The notes beneath the pieces are model-generated. The model saw only the letters and a program-made list of their open reading frames with translations. It was not told where the DNA came from and made no database searches. The position numbers were made by a program, and so were the translations under genes. A stretch of 13,010 nucleotides of DNA from Treponema sp. (lineage in GTDB: Bacteria > Spirochaetota > Spirochaetia > Treponematales > Treponemataceae): assembly GCA_017622055.1 (NCBI GenBank), contig JAGARY010000335.1, positions 1-13,010 on the forward strand. Direction: 5' to 3'. Of the stretch, positions 5,690-13,010 are shown one piece after another. The number at the start of each line of letters is the position of its first letter. Positions within the stretch are counted from its first letter, which is position 1.

Positions 5690-6970
5690 TTGAAAAAAGT
5701 ACTACTATTAACAACCATTTTTTTATGTGGCATGGTTTTTTGTTATTCACAAGAAAATATCAGAAAACTAACAGTTGATGATGCTGTAATTCTTGCTGCC
5801 GACAACAATATATCTTTACAACGTCAACGAATCAGTTTGAATACTTTAGAAAAAAAGAAAGATACTTCCTGGAACGGAATTAGTCCTTCTTTAAGTGCCA
5901 GCGGAAATATGTCAATTCCATTTGAAGAAAACAGTAAAATGTCATATAGCATTTCTGCTAGTGCAAGCTTAAACTTTACCCCCTCATTATTTACCGCAAT
6001 AAAAACAGCAAAACTTAATTACGAAAACGGTGTTACTTCCTACGAAAATGCAGTTAGAACTGTTGAATTAAATGTTCGAAAAGTTTTTTGCAATTTGTTG
6101 TATACAAAAGATAATATTCAATTACAAGAGCGAAAATTAGAAACTGCAAAATCTTTGTATGAATCAAACCTTGCAAAATATAACAGAGGTCAACTTTCTG
6201 AGTTAGATTTATTAAATTCGCAATATAACTACGAAAGTACAATTCCAACATTGCAATCTTTGCAAATAAATTATGACAATAGCATTGCAACTTTCAAGCA
6301 AACTTTGGGATTAAATCAATCTGAAGAAATTGAACTTGTTGGAAATATCGAAGACTTTTTGAATATTGGAAAAATCGAAATCAATAAAAATATTGAAGAA
6401 GTTCCTGCTGTAAAAACAATTTTAGCAAATATGGAACTTGCAAAAACTCAATTGCTTTCTACAAGATTTTCTGCTTGGGGACCATCTTTAAGTGCAAGTT
6501 ATAGCTATGGACAATCAGGAAATTTTGAATCATCAGATTTACGTACAACAGGAAACGCTCTTTCTTTAAGTTTAAGAATTCCTTTAGATGGATTTTTACC
6601 TTGGTCTAATGGGGCTTTGAGCATTGCAAATCAAAAAGCAAACCTTCAAGATTTAGAACTTCAATTAAAAGAAAAAAAAGAATCTACAGAATTGGAAATT
6701 CAAAATAGCATTAAAAAAATTGAACAAGCACAAGCGCAACTTAATGTTTTAGAAAATAACGTGGAACTTGCTCAAAAAAGATACAATATGACATTAACAG
6801 CTTATAATCACGGTTCAAAAGATTTGCTAACATTGCAAAATGCTTCGGATGCATTAATGACAGCAAGGATCAATTTAAGTTCACAAAAAATTACAATATT
6901 TAGTGCAATTTTAGATTTGGAAAATATTTTGGGAGTTCCTTTTGGAACTTTAGGAAAAACAGATAATTAA
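5690..6970 (+). CDS. TolC-family outer-membrane efflux protein (BesC-like)
   Basis: The outer-membrane channel of a tripartite efflux pump; TolC proteins form trimeric barrels with a long periplasmic helical tunnel. I choose the TTG at 5690 because GAGGAA at 5679-5684 precedes it and a signal peptide follows at once (KKVLLLTTIFLCGMVFCYS). An in-frame ATG at 5651 would put charged and polar residues ahead of that signal and lies upstream of the predicted promoter's -10 box. The resulting protein has 426 residues. It shows the duplicated outer-membrane efflux layout: N-terminal LTVDDAVILAADNNISLQRQR, long amphipathic helices with NLAKYNRGQLSELDLLNSQYNY, and a second half with RYNMTLTAYNHGSKDLLTLQNA. 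A cysteine in the signal region (MVFC) could allow lipidation, but the lipobox is poor. It is the first gene of a four-gene operon; the adaptor gene starts 34 nt downstream. Confidence 0.88.
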   Translation: MKKVLLLTTIFLCGMVFCYSQENIRKLTVDDAVILAADNNISLQRQRISLNTLEKKKDTSWNGISPSLSASGNMSIPFEENSKMSYSISASASLNFTPSLFTAIKTAKLNYENGVTSYENAVRTVELNVRKVFCNLLYTKDNIQLQERKLETAKSLYESNLAKYNRGQLSELDLLNSQYNYESTIPTLQSLQINYDNSIATFKQTLGLNQSEEIELVGNIEDFLNIGKIEINKNIEEVPAVKTILANMELAKTQLLSTRFSAWGPSLSASYSYGQSGNFESSDLRTTGNALSLSLRIPLDGFLPWSNGALSIANQKANLQDLELQLKEKKESTELEIQNSIKKIEQAQAQLNVLENNVELAQKRYNMTLTAYNHGSKDLLTLQNASDALMTARINLSSQKITIFSAILDLENILGVPFGTLGKTDN

Positions 6971-7004
6971 TTTAGTAAAATTTTTAAGAAATTGGAGCAA
7001 AAAA

Positions 7005-7982
7005 ATGGCAAATAAAAAAACAATAACAACTTGGGTAATTATTATTTTAGTTATTGCAATTACAGCAATTGGAATTGTTGTTGTAAATAAATCAAAAGAC
7101 AACAAAAAAGGCGGAATGCCAATGATGGGTGGCGGTGGAAGATATGTGCCATCGGCAATTTCTGTTAGAACTGTGGTTGCAGAAAATTCTGTTCTTCATG
7201 ATTATGTTGTTACAAACGGAGAAATTGAAACTCAAAAATCAATTGAAGTTTTTCCTTCTATTGGCGGAAAAGTTGTAGAAATGAAAGTTTCTCTTGGCTC
7301 TCCTGTAAAAGCTGGCGACGTAATTGCATACATTGACCCATCTGAACCTGGTAGTTATTACGCAAAAAGCCCTGTAACTGCTCCGATTAGCGGAAGTATT
7401 ATTACTTCCCCTGTAAAAACTGGTCAAAAAGTTTCTATGAGTTCAGTAATTACAAAAATTGGTGATATAGAAAATCTTCAAGTTACTGCAAAAATTCCTG
7501 AACGTTATATTGGAGATTTGCATATTGGTCAAAAAGCAGAAGTAAGTTTAAAAGCGTATCCAGATGATATTTTTTATGCTAGCGTTGTAAGAATTTCTCC
7601 TGTTGTTGATCCTGCTTCACGCACAAAAGAAATCATTTTGAATTTTGATAAAAAATATGAAAAAGTAAATGCGGGAATGTTTGCAAAAGTAAAACTTTTT
7701 ACACTTGATTATGAAGGTTACCCAGCAATCAAACAGGATGCATTTGTAAATAATAATGATGAATATTATTTATTTGTTGTAAAACCAGATAGCAAAGTTG
7801 AAAAACGCAAAGTTGTTCGTGGAAAAAATGTTGATGGATATTATCAAGTTTTGGACGGTGTAAAACCAGGAGAAATTGTTGTTGTTGAAGGAATGCTTAC
7901 TTTGTACGAAGGTGCAGAAGTAAAAGATATTTCTGGAAATGTTGCCCCTGTAACTCCTGCAGACACAGGTAAAAAGGAATAA
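7005..7982 (+). CDS. RND periplasmic adaptor (membrane fusion protein) lacking the alpha-hairpin (BesA-like)
   Basis: The adaptor that links the inner-membrane RND pump to the TolC-like channel. Residues 9-27 are an N-terminal membrane anchor, followed by a Gly/Met-rich linker (GGMPMMGGGG at 36-45). A split lipoyl domain follows: first half around 83-111 (FPSIGGKVVEMKVSLGSPVKAGD), second half around 120-150 (TAPISGSIITSPVKTG). Only about a dozen residues (112-123) join the halves, where AcrA-type adaptors carry a coiled-coil hairpin of roughly 60-80 residues. The beta-barrel spans about 153-235 and the membrane-proximal domain about 236-310. Total length, 325 residues, is short for the family for that reason. 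The Borrelia burgdorferi adaptor BesA is known to lack this hairpin too. TTGGAGC before the ATG is a good ribosome-binding site. The permease starts two bases after its stop. Confidence 0.9.
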   Translation: MANKKTITTWVIIILVIAITAIGIVVVNKSKDNKKGGMPMMGGGGRYVPSAISVRTVVAENSVLHDYVVTNGEIETQKSIEVFPSIGGKVVEMKVSLGSPVKAGDVIAYIDPSEPGSYYAKSPVTAPISGSIITSPVKTGQKVSMSSVITKIGDIENLQVTAKIPERYIGDLHIGQKAEVSLKAYPDDIFYASVVRISPVVDPASRTKEIILNFDKKYEKVNAGMFAKVKLFTLDYEGYPAIKQDAFVNNNDEYYLFVVKPDSKVEKRKVVRGKNVDGYYQVLDGVKPGEIVVVEGMLTLYEGAEVKDISGNVAPVTPADTGKKE

Positions 7983-7984
7983 AA

Positions 7985-10900
7985 ATGAGTTTAAGTAGAA
8001 AAACATTAGATCATCCTGTATTAGTTTTAATTGTATTTGCTTTATTGGGAATGCTTGGAATTTTTACATTGGGAAAAGTTGCCATTGCCCTAATGCCAGA
8101 AACTGAAGATCCTTTTTTAATAATTTCAACTTCGTATCCAAATGCAGGACCTGAATCTGTAGAAAAAACTATTACAAAGCCAATTGAAAGTGCTGTAATG
8201 AGTGTTAGTGGTCTTAAAAAAATCACTTCAAATTCAAATGAAGGTTCTTCTTCTGTTCAAATGGAATTTGAATATGGAACAAATCTTGACGAAGCGGTAA
8301 ATGATATTCGTGATAAACTTGATAGAGTAAAGCGAAGTTTACCAGATAATGCCAGCACTCCAAGTATTATGCGATTTAATTCTGATTCTTCTGCCATCAT
8401 GGAAATTTTGATTTCCGGAAATCGTTCTGTTGATGAATTAAAAGCAATTGCAGAAAGTTCAGTAGTTGGAATTTTGGAACAAGCCGATGGTGTTGGTGAA
8501 GCTAGCGTAAACGGTGGACGAACAGCTCAAGTAAATGTGTTATTAGATCAAAATAGAATGGCTGCCTATGGCTTTACAATTCCTACAATCACAGCGGCTC
8601 TTTCAAGACAAAATCTTGAACTTGGTGGTGGAAAAGTTCAAGAAGGTGATAAAAACTACGTTGTTCGTACAATGGGAGAATATTCTAGCATTGATGAAAT
8701 AAATGATACAGTTATTGCAACTGTTAACGGTTATAGTATTCGCCTTAGAGATGTTGGGGAAGCTTCTATTGGTTTTGCAGAAACAAATTCTGAATCTTTT
8801 ATTAATGGGAAAAAAGGTGTTTATATAAATATCATCAAACAATCTGGTGCTAATACTGTTAGCGTTGCAAATAATGTTTACGAAAAAATTGAGCAAGCAA
8901 AAACTGTTTTGCCATCAGATGTTACAATGGAAATTATGTATGATGATACAGACTCAATTAGAGAAACAATTAACACTTTGATTGAATCTGCATGGCAGGG
9001 GCTTGTTCTTGCTGTAATTATCTTGTTCATCTTTTTGCAAAATTTTAAATCTACAATTAATATTTCAATTTCAATTCCTCTTTCAATCATTGTAACTTTG
9101 TTTGCAATGAATATGTTTGGAATTACATTGAATATGATGACATTAACAGGTTTGATTCTTGGTGTAGGTATGATTGTAGACGCTTCAATTGTAATGATTG
9201 AAAATATCTACGCTTATAGGCAGCGTGGTGCTAGGCCAAAAGTTGCTGCAATTTTAGGTTCCCAGGAAATGTTGATGTCTGTTGTTTCTGGTAACTTAAC
9301 TACAATTTGTGTATTCGTGCCATTTATTTTCTTTATGTCAGATTTGGGAATGATGGGGCAAATGTTCAAAGATGTAATCTTTACTATTGTAATTGCTTTG
9401 CTTTCGTCATTGCTTGTTGCAGTTTTCCTTGTTCCTGTTTTGGCTGGAAAATTTTTGCCACTTTCAAATCGTAATGAAAAACCTGTAAAAAGTAAATTCT
9501 TTAAGGCTTTATATGGTTTCTTTCAAGGAATTATTAATTTTGCCACAAAATGTTATTCTAAATTATTAAAACTTGCATTAAATAACAGAGCCATTACAAT
9601 TACAGTTTCTCTTTGTATTTTAGTTTTTTCAATTTCTTTAGTTCCAACTATGCAAATTAATATGATGCCAAATGGTCGTGATGATTCAGTTCAATTAAAT
9701 ATTAATCTTGCAATTGGTGCAACTTTTGAAGATACAAAAGCCGTTGTTCTTGCAATGGAAAAATATGCAAACGAAGAATGTAAAGGAATTAAGAGTATTA
9801 CAACATCAATTGGTGGGCGTAATACAAACAGAGGTTCTATAAGAATTTCATTACCAGAATCTGATAAGCAAATTGATTCTGCAGCAGAAATGCAAAACAA
9901 ACTTAGAGCTCATTTTGATGAATTTCCAGGTGTAAGATTTTCTTTCCGTGGTGGATTCCGTAGTCAAATGATGGGAAACGATATTGATATTGTTTTGCGT
10001 TCAGACGACCTTGATGCTATGCTTGATGTGGCAGATAAACTTGCAGAAGTTATTTCTGATAATCCAGAATGTGGAGAGCCATCAATTTCTATGGATAAAG
10101 GTTTGCCACAAGTTGAAGTTGTAATTGACCGTGATAGAGCTTATTCTTTTGGTGTTGATGTTACAACTGTTGCTAGAGAAATCAATTATGTTGTAAATGG
10201 TTCAACTGCTTGTGTTTATAGACAAGACGGAAAAGATTACAGTGTAGTTGTTGCTTATCGTCCAGAAGATAGAAAGAAGATTGAAAATCTTGAAGAAATT
10301 TATGTTCGTGGTTCAAATGGAATGGTTAGCGTTGCGAACTTTGCCACTTTGAAAAAAGGATTTGGTCCAGTTTCTATTCGTCGTGAAAGTCAAAAACGTA
10401 TTTTGCATGTTACTGCAGGAATTATTACAGAAACAAATGCAAATGTTGTTGAACAACAAATTAAAGATGCTGTAGCAGAAAGATTTGTTTTCCCAGAGCA
10501 AGTTGTTGTTAGTTATGAAGGTTCTTGGGGTAATACAATGGATCAATTTGGATTCTACGGAAAAATTGCAATTATGGCGATTTTGCTTGTATTTGGTGTT
10601 ATGGCTGCAACTTACGAAAGTTTTAAAGCTCCATTAATCAACCTTGCAACTATGCCATTCCTTGTAATTGGTGTAATTTTAATTTACAAGATTTCTGGTC
10701 AAGCAATTTCAATCATGTCTATGGTTGGTGTAATTATGCTTATTGGTATTGTTGTAAACAACGGTATTATTTTGGTAGACTACACCAATTTGTTGGTAGG
10801 CCGAGGAATTGAATTGAAAAAGGCTTGTTTTGAAGCAGGAGTTAGCCGTTTCCGTCCTGTTTTGATGACAACTTTAACTACAATTTTAGGAATGATTCCA

Positions 10901-11077
10901 ATGTGTTTTGCAACTGGTGGACAAGCAATGATGGTTCAACCAATTGCGGTGGCTGTAGTTGGTGGTTTAATTTCTAGTACATTTGTTACTTTGCTTATTA
11001 TTCCTGTTTTGTATAGTTTAGTTATGAAACAAAGAGCTAAGAAAAAGTCTGCAATTGAGGTAAAATATGATGTATAG
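7985..11077 (+). CDS. RND efflux permease (HAE1/AcrB-like, BesB-like)
   Basis: The proton-driven inner-membrane pump of the tripartite system, 1030 residues, full length for the family. Topology is classical: TM1 near residues 10-30, a first periplasmic porter domain to about 325, TM2-6 to about 485, a cytoplasmic loop, TM7 near 536-556, a second porter domain, and TM8-12 from about 858 to 1010. In TM4 the motif reads GMIVDASIVMIEN: Asp399 matches AcrB Asp407, while the Asp408 position is Ala400. In TM10 the AcrB Lys940 position is Asn925 (VVNNGI). Arg955 and Thr962 in TM11 match AcrB Arg971 and Thr978. This is a single-Asp relay, as also seen in CusA-type pumps. Substrates cannot be read from sequence. 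GGAAT in the adaptor's last codons serves as ribosome-binding site. The gene overlaps the next one by 11 bases. Confidence 0.95.
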   Translation: MSLSRKTLDHPVLVLIVFALLGMLGIFTLGKVAIALMPETEDPFLIISTSYPNAGPESVEKTITKPIESAVMSVSGLKKITSNSNEGSSSVQMEFEYGTNLDEAVNDIRDKLDRVKRSLPDNASTPSIMRFNSDSSAIMEILISGNRSVDELKAIAESSVVGILEQADGVGEASVNGGRTAQVNVLLDQNRMAAYGFTIPTITAALSRQNLELGGGKVQEGDKNYVVRTMGEYSSIDEINDTVIATVNGYSIRLRDVGEASIGFAETNSESFINGKKGVYINIIKQSGANTVSVANNVYEKIEQAKTVLPSDVTMEIMYDDTDSIRETINTLIESAWQGLVLAVIILFIFLQNFKSTINISISIPLSIIVTLFAMNMFGITLNMMTLTGLILGVGMIVDASIVMIENIYAYRQRGARPKVAAILGSQEMLMSVVSGNLTTICVFVPFIFFMSDLGMMGQMFKDVIFTIVIALLSSLLVAVFLVPVLAGKFLPLSNRNEKPVKSKFFKALYGFFQGIINFATKCYSKLLKLALNNRAITITVSLCILVFSISLVPTMQINMMPNGRDDSVQLNINLAIGATFEDTKAVVLAMEKYANEECKGIKSITTSIGGRNTNRGSIRISLPESDKQIDSAAEMQNKLRAHFDEFPGVRFSFRGGFRSQMMGNDIDIVLRSDDLDAMLDVADKLAEVISDNPECGEPSISMDKGLPQVEVVIDRDRAYSFGVDVTTVAREINYVVNGSTACVYRQDGKDYSVVVAYRPEDRKKIENLEEIYVRGSNGMVSVANFATLKKGFGPVSIRRESQKRILHVTAGIITETNANVVEQQIKDAVAERFVFPEQVVVSYEGSWGNTMDQFGFYGKIAIMAILLVFGVMAATYESFKAPLINLATMPFLVIGVILIYKISGQAISIMSMVGVIMLIGIVVNNGIILVDYTNLLVGRGIELKKACFEAGVSRFRPVLMTTLTTILGMIPMCFATGGQAMMVQPIAVAVVGGLISSTFVTLLIIPVLYSLVMKQRAKKKSAIEVKYDV

Positions 11078-11357
11078 AGTTGAAATTATTTCTAATCAAT
11101 CTGTTCAAGATGATATTATTGAACTTTTGGAACAAGAAATTCCAGATTTGCAATATACAATTTTACCAGATGTTCAAGGCCGCGGTGGAAATGCAAAAAA
11201 ACTTGGTGATACAGTTTGGCCAGAAATGAATTTTCTTTTATTTGCTTATGTTGAAGAACCTGAAGCTAGAAAAATGAATTCTATTATTGAAGCAGTAAAA
11301 AACAAATTTCCAAGTGAAGGTATTTCAATTTTTATTGCACAAGGAGTGGAATTTTAA
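11067..11357 (+). CDS. Small PII-like protein coupled to the RND pump
   Basis: A 96-residue cytosolic protein with no signal peptide or membrane segment. The strand/helix order (MYRVEIISNQ, QDDIIELLEQ, YTILPDVQGRGG, NFLLFAYVEE, MNSIIEAVKNKF, ISIFIAQGV) fits a ferredoxin-like PII/CutA fold. The loop QGRGGNAKKLGDTVWPEMN sits where PII proteins carry their T-loop. It resembles small PII-like proteins (DUF3240-like) that accompany metal RND pumps, but I cannot assign the family with certainty. Its ATG (11067, or 11070 in the ATGATG pair) lies inside the last codons of the permease, so translation is probably coupled. That position suggests a cytoplasmic sensor or modulator of the pump. The stop lies one base from the convergent prmC stop. 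Confidence 0.7.
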   Translation: MMYRVEIISNQSVQDDIIELLEQEIPDLQYTILPDVQGRGGNAKKLGDTVWPEMNFLLFAYVEEPEARKMNSIIEAVKNKFPSEGISIFIAQGVEF

Positions 11358-11358
11358 T

Positions 11359-12285
11359 TCATTCCATAACAACAACCCGAAGTTGATTTTCCAAGTCTGT
11401 AAAAATTTCTGTTTTAAAACCATAGTTTTTTGCAATTTGGGAAGTTTCTTCGGCGTTGTATTCCCCAGTTTCCATTAAAACTATTCCCATTGGACTAAGG
11501 TGGCTTTTGCACTGTGGAATTAAGTTTCTAATTATTTCAAGTCCGTCATCTTTTTCTTTTCCATCTGCAGTTTTTGCTCTTTCGCCAAAAAGTGTAATGT
11601 CTCCGTCTAAAGCTAAAACTGGTTCGCTGCGTCCATCTTGCAAAAGTTTTTGTACCATTGAATGCGGAATGTACGGAGGATTCGTTAAAATTACGTCGTA
11701 ACTATATTGAATATTTTCAAAAAGATTTGATTTTATAAAGTGAAAGTTGCAAAGTTCTTCTTTTGAACAAAGAGATTCTGCATTTTTTTTTGCAATTTGT
11801 AATGCTTTTTCAGAAATATCAACAAGTGTGAATTTTGGCATTTTAGAAAGTGGAATTTTGTGTGAATCTAACAAAGTTCTAAAAACAGAAATTGCAATGC
11901 ATCCGCTTCCTGTACACATATCGCAAATAGTAAAAATTTTATCTGAATTATTTTCAATTTTGGCAATAATAAAATCAATTGCTTTTTCTACAAGAATTTC
12001 TGTGTCTGGTTTTGGAATTAAAACATCTGGATTTACAAAAAAATCATACCCAAAAAATTCTTTGCAGTTTGTAATGTAAGCAACTGGTAAACCTGATTTT
12101 CTTTTTGCAATTGCATCTGATAATGTTGCAATTTCCAATTCTGAAAGATTTTTGTCTTTGTTTAATAAGATTTGCGTTTTTGAAAGCTTAAGAAAGTGTT
12201 CAAGAATTACCTGAATGTCTAAATCTGGAGAAGGAGAGTTTTGTAGTTGATTTTTTGCATAGGATTTAAATTCTTGAATTGTCAT
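11359..12285 (-). CDS. prmC: PrmC/HemK, release factor glutamine methyltransferase
   Basis: This enzyme methylates the glutamine of the GGQ motif in release factors RF1 and RF2, using SAM. The 308-residue protein has a helical N-terminal domain (about 1-75) with the typical PVAYITNCKEFFGYDFFVNPDVLIPKPDTE segment around 78-110. A Rossmann-type SAM domain follows, with motif I as CDMCTGSGCIAIS; the first glycine of the common DLGTGSGCIA is Cys here. NPPYIPHS carries the NPPY signature that holds the target glutamine. No clear Shine-Dalgarno precedes the ATG (GTAAAAAAATG). On the minus strand it follows asnS after 136 bases that contain a terminator, so it probably has its own promoter. It converges with the efflux operon with a single base between stop codons. 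Confidence 0.92.
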   Translation of the reverse strand: MTIQEFKSYAKNQLQNSPSPDLDIQVILEHFLKLSKTQILLNKDKNLSELEIATLSDAIAKRKSGLPVAYITNCKEFFGYDFFVNPDVLIPKPDTEILVEKAIDFIIAKIENNSDKIFTICDMCTGSGCIAISVFRTLLDSHKIPLSKMPKFTLVDISEKALQIAKKNAESLCSKEELCNFHFIKSNLFENIQYSYDVILTNPPYIPHSMVQKLLQDGRSEPVLALDGDITLFGERAKTADGKEKDDGLEIIRNLIPQCKSHLSPMGIVLMETGEYNAEETSQIAKNYGFKTEIFTDLENQLRVVVME

Positions 12286-12319
12286 TTTTTTACGTTTGTT
12301 ATGAATGTTTTATTAAATA

Positions 12320-12347
12320 TTTATGTTCTGGATTGCTGCTCTTTCAA
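12320..12347 (-). promoter_or_regulatory. Possible prmC promoter
   Basis: On the minus strand TTGAAA (12342-12347) matches the -35 consensus at five of six positions. CATAAA (12320-12325) follows after 16 bp and matches four of six. The expected transcript would start some 25-30 bases before the prmC ATG. The match is modest; the main argument is that a terminator lies immediately upstream, so prmC needs some promoter here. Confidence 0.3.
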
Positions 12348-12355
12348 TGACAGCC

Positions 12356-12382
12356 ATTATCGGGCCATCTTGACCCGATAAT
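12356..12382. repeat. Perfect 9-bp inverted repeat between asnS and prmC
   Basis: ATTATCGGG at 12356-12364 pairs perfectly with CCCGATAAT at 12374-12382 over a 9-nt loop, CCATCTTGA. Neither strand shows a T-run after it, so it is not a canonical terminator. It could be a second pause site, an operator near the prmC promoter, or a copy of a dispersed palindromic element. Confidence 0.5.
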
Positions 12383-12383
12383 C

Positions 12384-12411
12384 TAAAAACTCCTCGGCTC
12401 AAGACCGAGGA
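12384..12411 (-). terminator. Rho-independent terminator of asnS
   Basis: On the minus strand TCCTCGG pairs with CCGAGGA (12405-12411 and 12391-12397) over a 7-nt loop. It is followed by GTTTTTA (12384-12390). It begins ten bases past the asnS stop codon, the usual place for a terminator. Confidence 0.75.
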
Positions 12412-12421
12412 TGAATGCGTT

Positions 12422-13010
12422 TTAGAAATCTGCGAGTTTTGGTGCACGTGGGAATGGAATTACATCGCGGATGTTTTCCACGCCTGTTACGTAGCGAATT
12501 AAACGTTCAAAACCAAGTCCAAAACCTGAGTGTGGAACTGTACCAAAACGACGAAGGTCTAAATACCAATCGTAATCTTTTGGTTCAAGTCCTAAAGATT
12601 TAATGCGTTCCAAAAGAACTTCGTAGTTTTCTTCGCGTTCAGAACCACCAATCAATTCACCAATGCCTGGAACTAAAACATCTACAGCTTTTACTGTTTT
12701 TCCATCTTCGTTAAGCTTCATGTAGAATGCTTTAATTTCTTTTGGATAGTTGTAAACCATTACAGGTCCATTAAACACTTTTTCTGTAAGATAGCGTTCA
12801 TGTTCTGTAGCAATATCGCAACCCCAATATGGTTTATATTCAAATTTAACTTTACCATCAGCAGCATCTTTTTCCAAAATTGCAATTGCATCTGTGTAAC
12901 TAATGCGTGTAAATTTTGCGTTTGCAACTGCTTTTAAGCTTTCAATTAAACCTGGTTGGATGCGTTTGTCAAAGAAAGCTAAATCTTCCTGACATTTTGT
13001 TAAAGCCCAG
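12422..13010 (-). CDS. asnS: Asparagine-tRNA ligase, C-terminal part (runs off the window)
   Basis: Class II aminoacyl-tRNA synthetase that charges tRNA-Asn with asparagine. The frame is open to the window edge, giving the last 195 residues; a Met codon ending at 12877 is internal, since AsnS sequence continues upstream of it (WALTKCQEDLAFFDKR, then FTRISYTDAIAILEKD). Visible landmarks are the AsnS-typical WGCDIATEHERYL, VMVYNYPKEIKAFYMKLNEDGKTV and VPGIGELIGGSEREE. Class II motif 3 follows as GFGLGFERLIRYVTG, then the terminal IRDVIPFPRAPKLADF. The arginine in GFERL belongs to the ATP site. The catalytic-core motifs 1 and 2 lie outside the window. A terminator follows the stop codon, separating it from prmC. 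Confidence 0.95.
   Translation of the reverse strand, partial: WALTKCQEDLAFFDKRIQPGLIESLKAVANAKFTRISYTDAIAILEKDAADGKVKFEYKPYWGCDIATEHERYLTEKVFNGPVMVYNYPKEIKAFYMKLNEDGKTVKAVDVLVPGIGELIGGSEREENYEVLLERIKSLGLEPKDYDWYLDLRRFGTVPHSGFGLGFERLIRYVTGVENIRDVIPFPRAPKLADF

Noticed and set aside
8134..8145. Another copy of the XRE operator-like word (ATCCAAATG) inside the permease gene.
   Set aside because: Only nine bases match, the second half of the dyad is missing, and it lies in coding sequence.
8011..10546. Several minus-strand open frames of 70-100 codons opposite the permease gene.
   Set aside because: They mirror the codon bias of the permease, have no recognisable domains and lack start signals.
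12422..12877. asnS as a short complete gene starting at an internal Met near 12877.
   Set aside because: The same frame continues upstream to the window edge with clear AsnS-like sequence, so the gene is truncated by the window only.

Overview
The window looks like an AT-rich chromosome segment from a spirochaete, most likely a Treponema-like bacterium. The support is indirect. It contains an outer-membrane channel / adaptor / RND pump operon in the same gene order as the Borrelia Bes pump, with an adaptor that lacks its alpha-hairpin, as BesA does. It also contains small XRE regulators and short GC-rich palindromic elements of a kind I associate with Treponema genomes. No rRNA, tRNA, CRISPR array, transposase or integrase was seen.

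Layout. (1) 45-2793, plus strand: an ABC-F ATPase gene followed 13 nt later by a tetrapyrrole-methylase-fold (RsmI-like) methyltransferase gene, probably one operon, closed by a strong terminator hairpin. The ABC-F gene carries an in-frame GC-rich block of three consecutive hairpins. (2) 2796-5084: a module with a minus-strand gene pair (TM2-domain membrane protein, then a small exported protein) divergent from a plus-strand XRE regulator. Three copies of a 12-bp near-palindrome sit in front of the regulator at 32- and 31-bp spacing. (3) 5107-5601: purE, apparently with its own promoter and almost no leader. (4) 5690-11357, plus strand: a four-gene efflux operon made of a TolC-like protein (TTG start), a hairpin-less adaptor, an RND permease and a small PII-like protein whose start overlaps the permease stop. 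(5) 11359-13010, minus strand: prmC and the 3' part of asnS, separated by two hairpins.

The most striking structural signal is an exact 24-bp direct repeat. The last 22 bases of the methyltransferase gene plus two more (2772-2795) recur at 5061-5084, just in front of purE. Region 2 therefore sits between two copies of one gene's 3' end, as if a roughly 2.3-kb segment had entered at that point while keeping the gene intact. Without it, the methyltransferase stop codon would lie 24 nt from the purE start.

The efflux operon should form a complete envelope-spanning pump. Its permease uses the single-aspartate version of the proton relay, and the PII-like protein is the least understood partner. 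The XRE/TM2/exported-protein module has no function I can assign.
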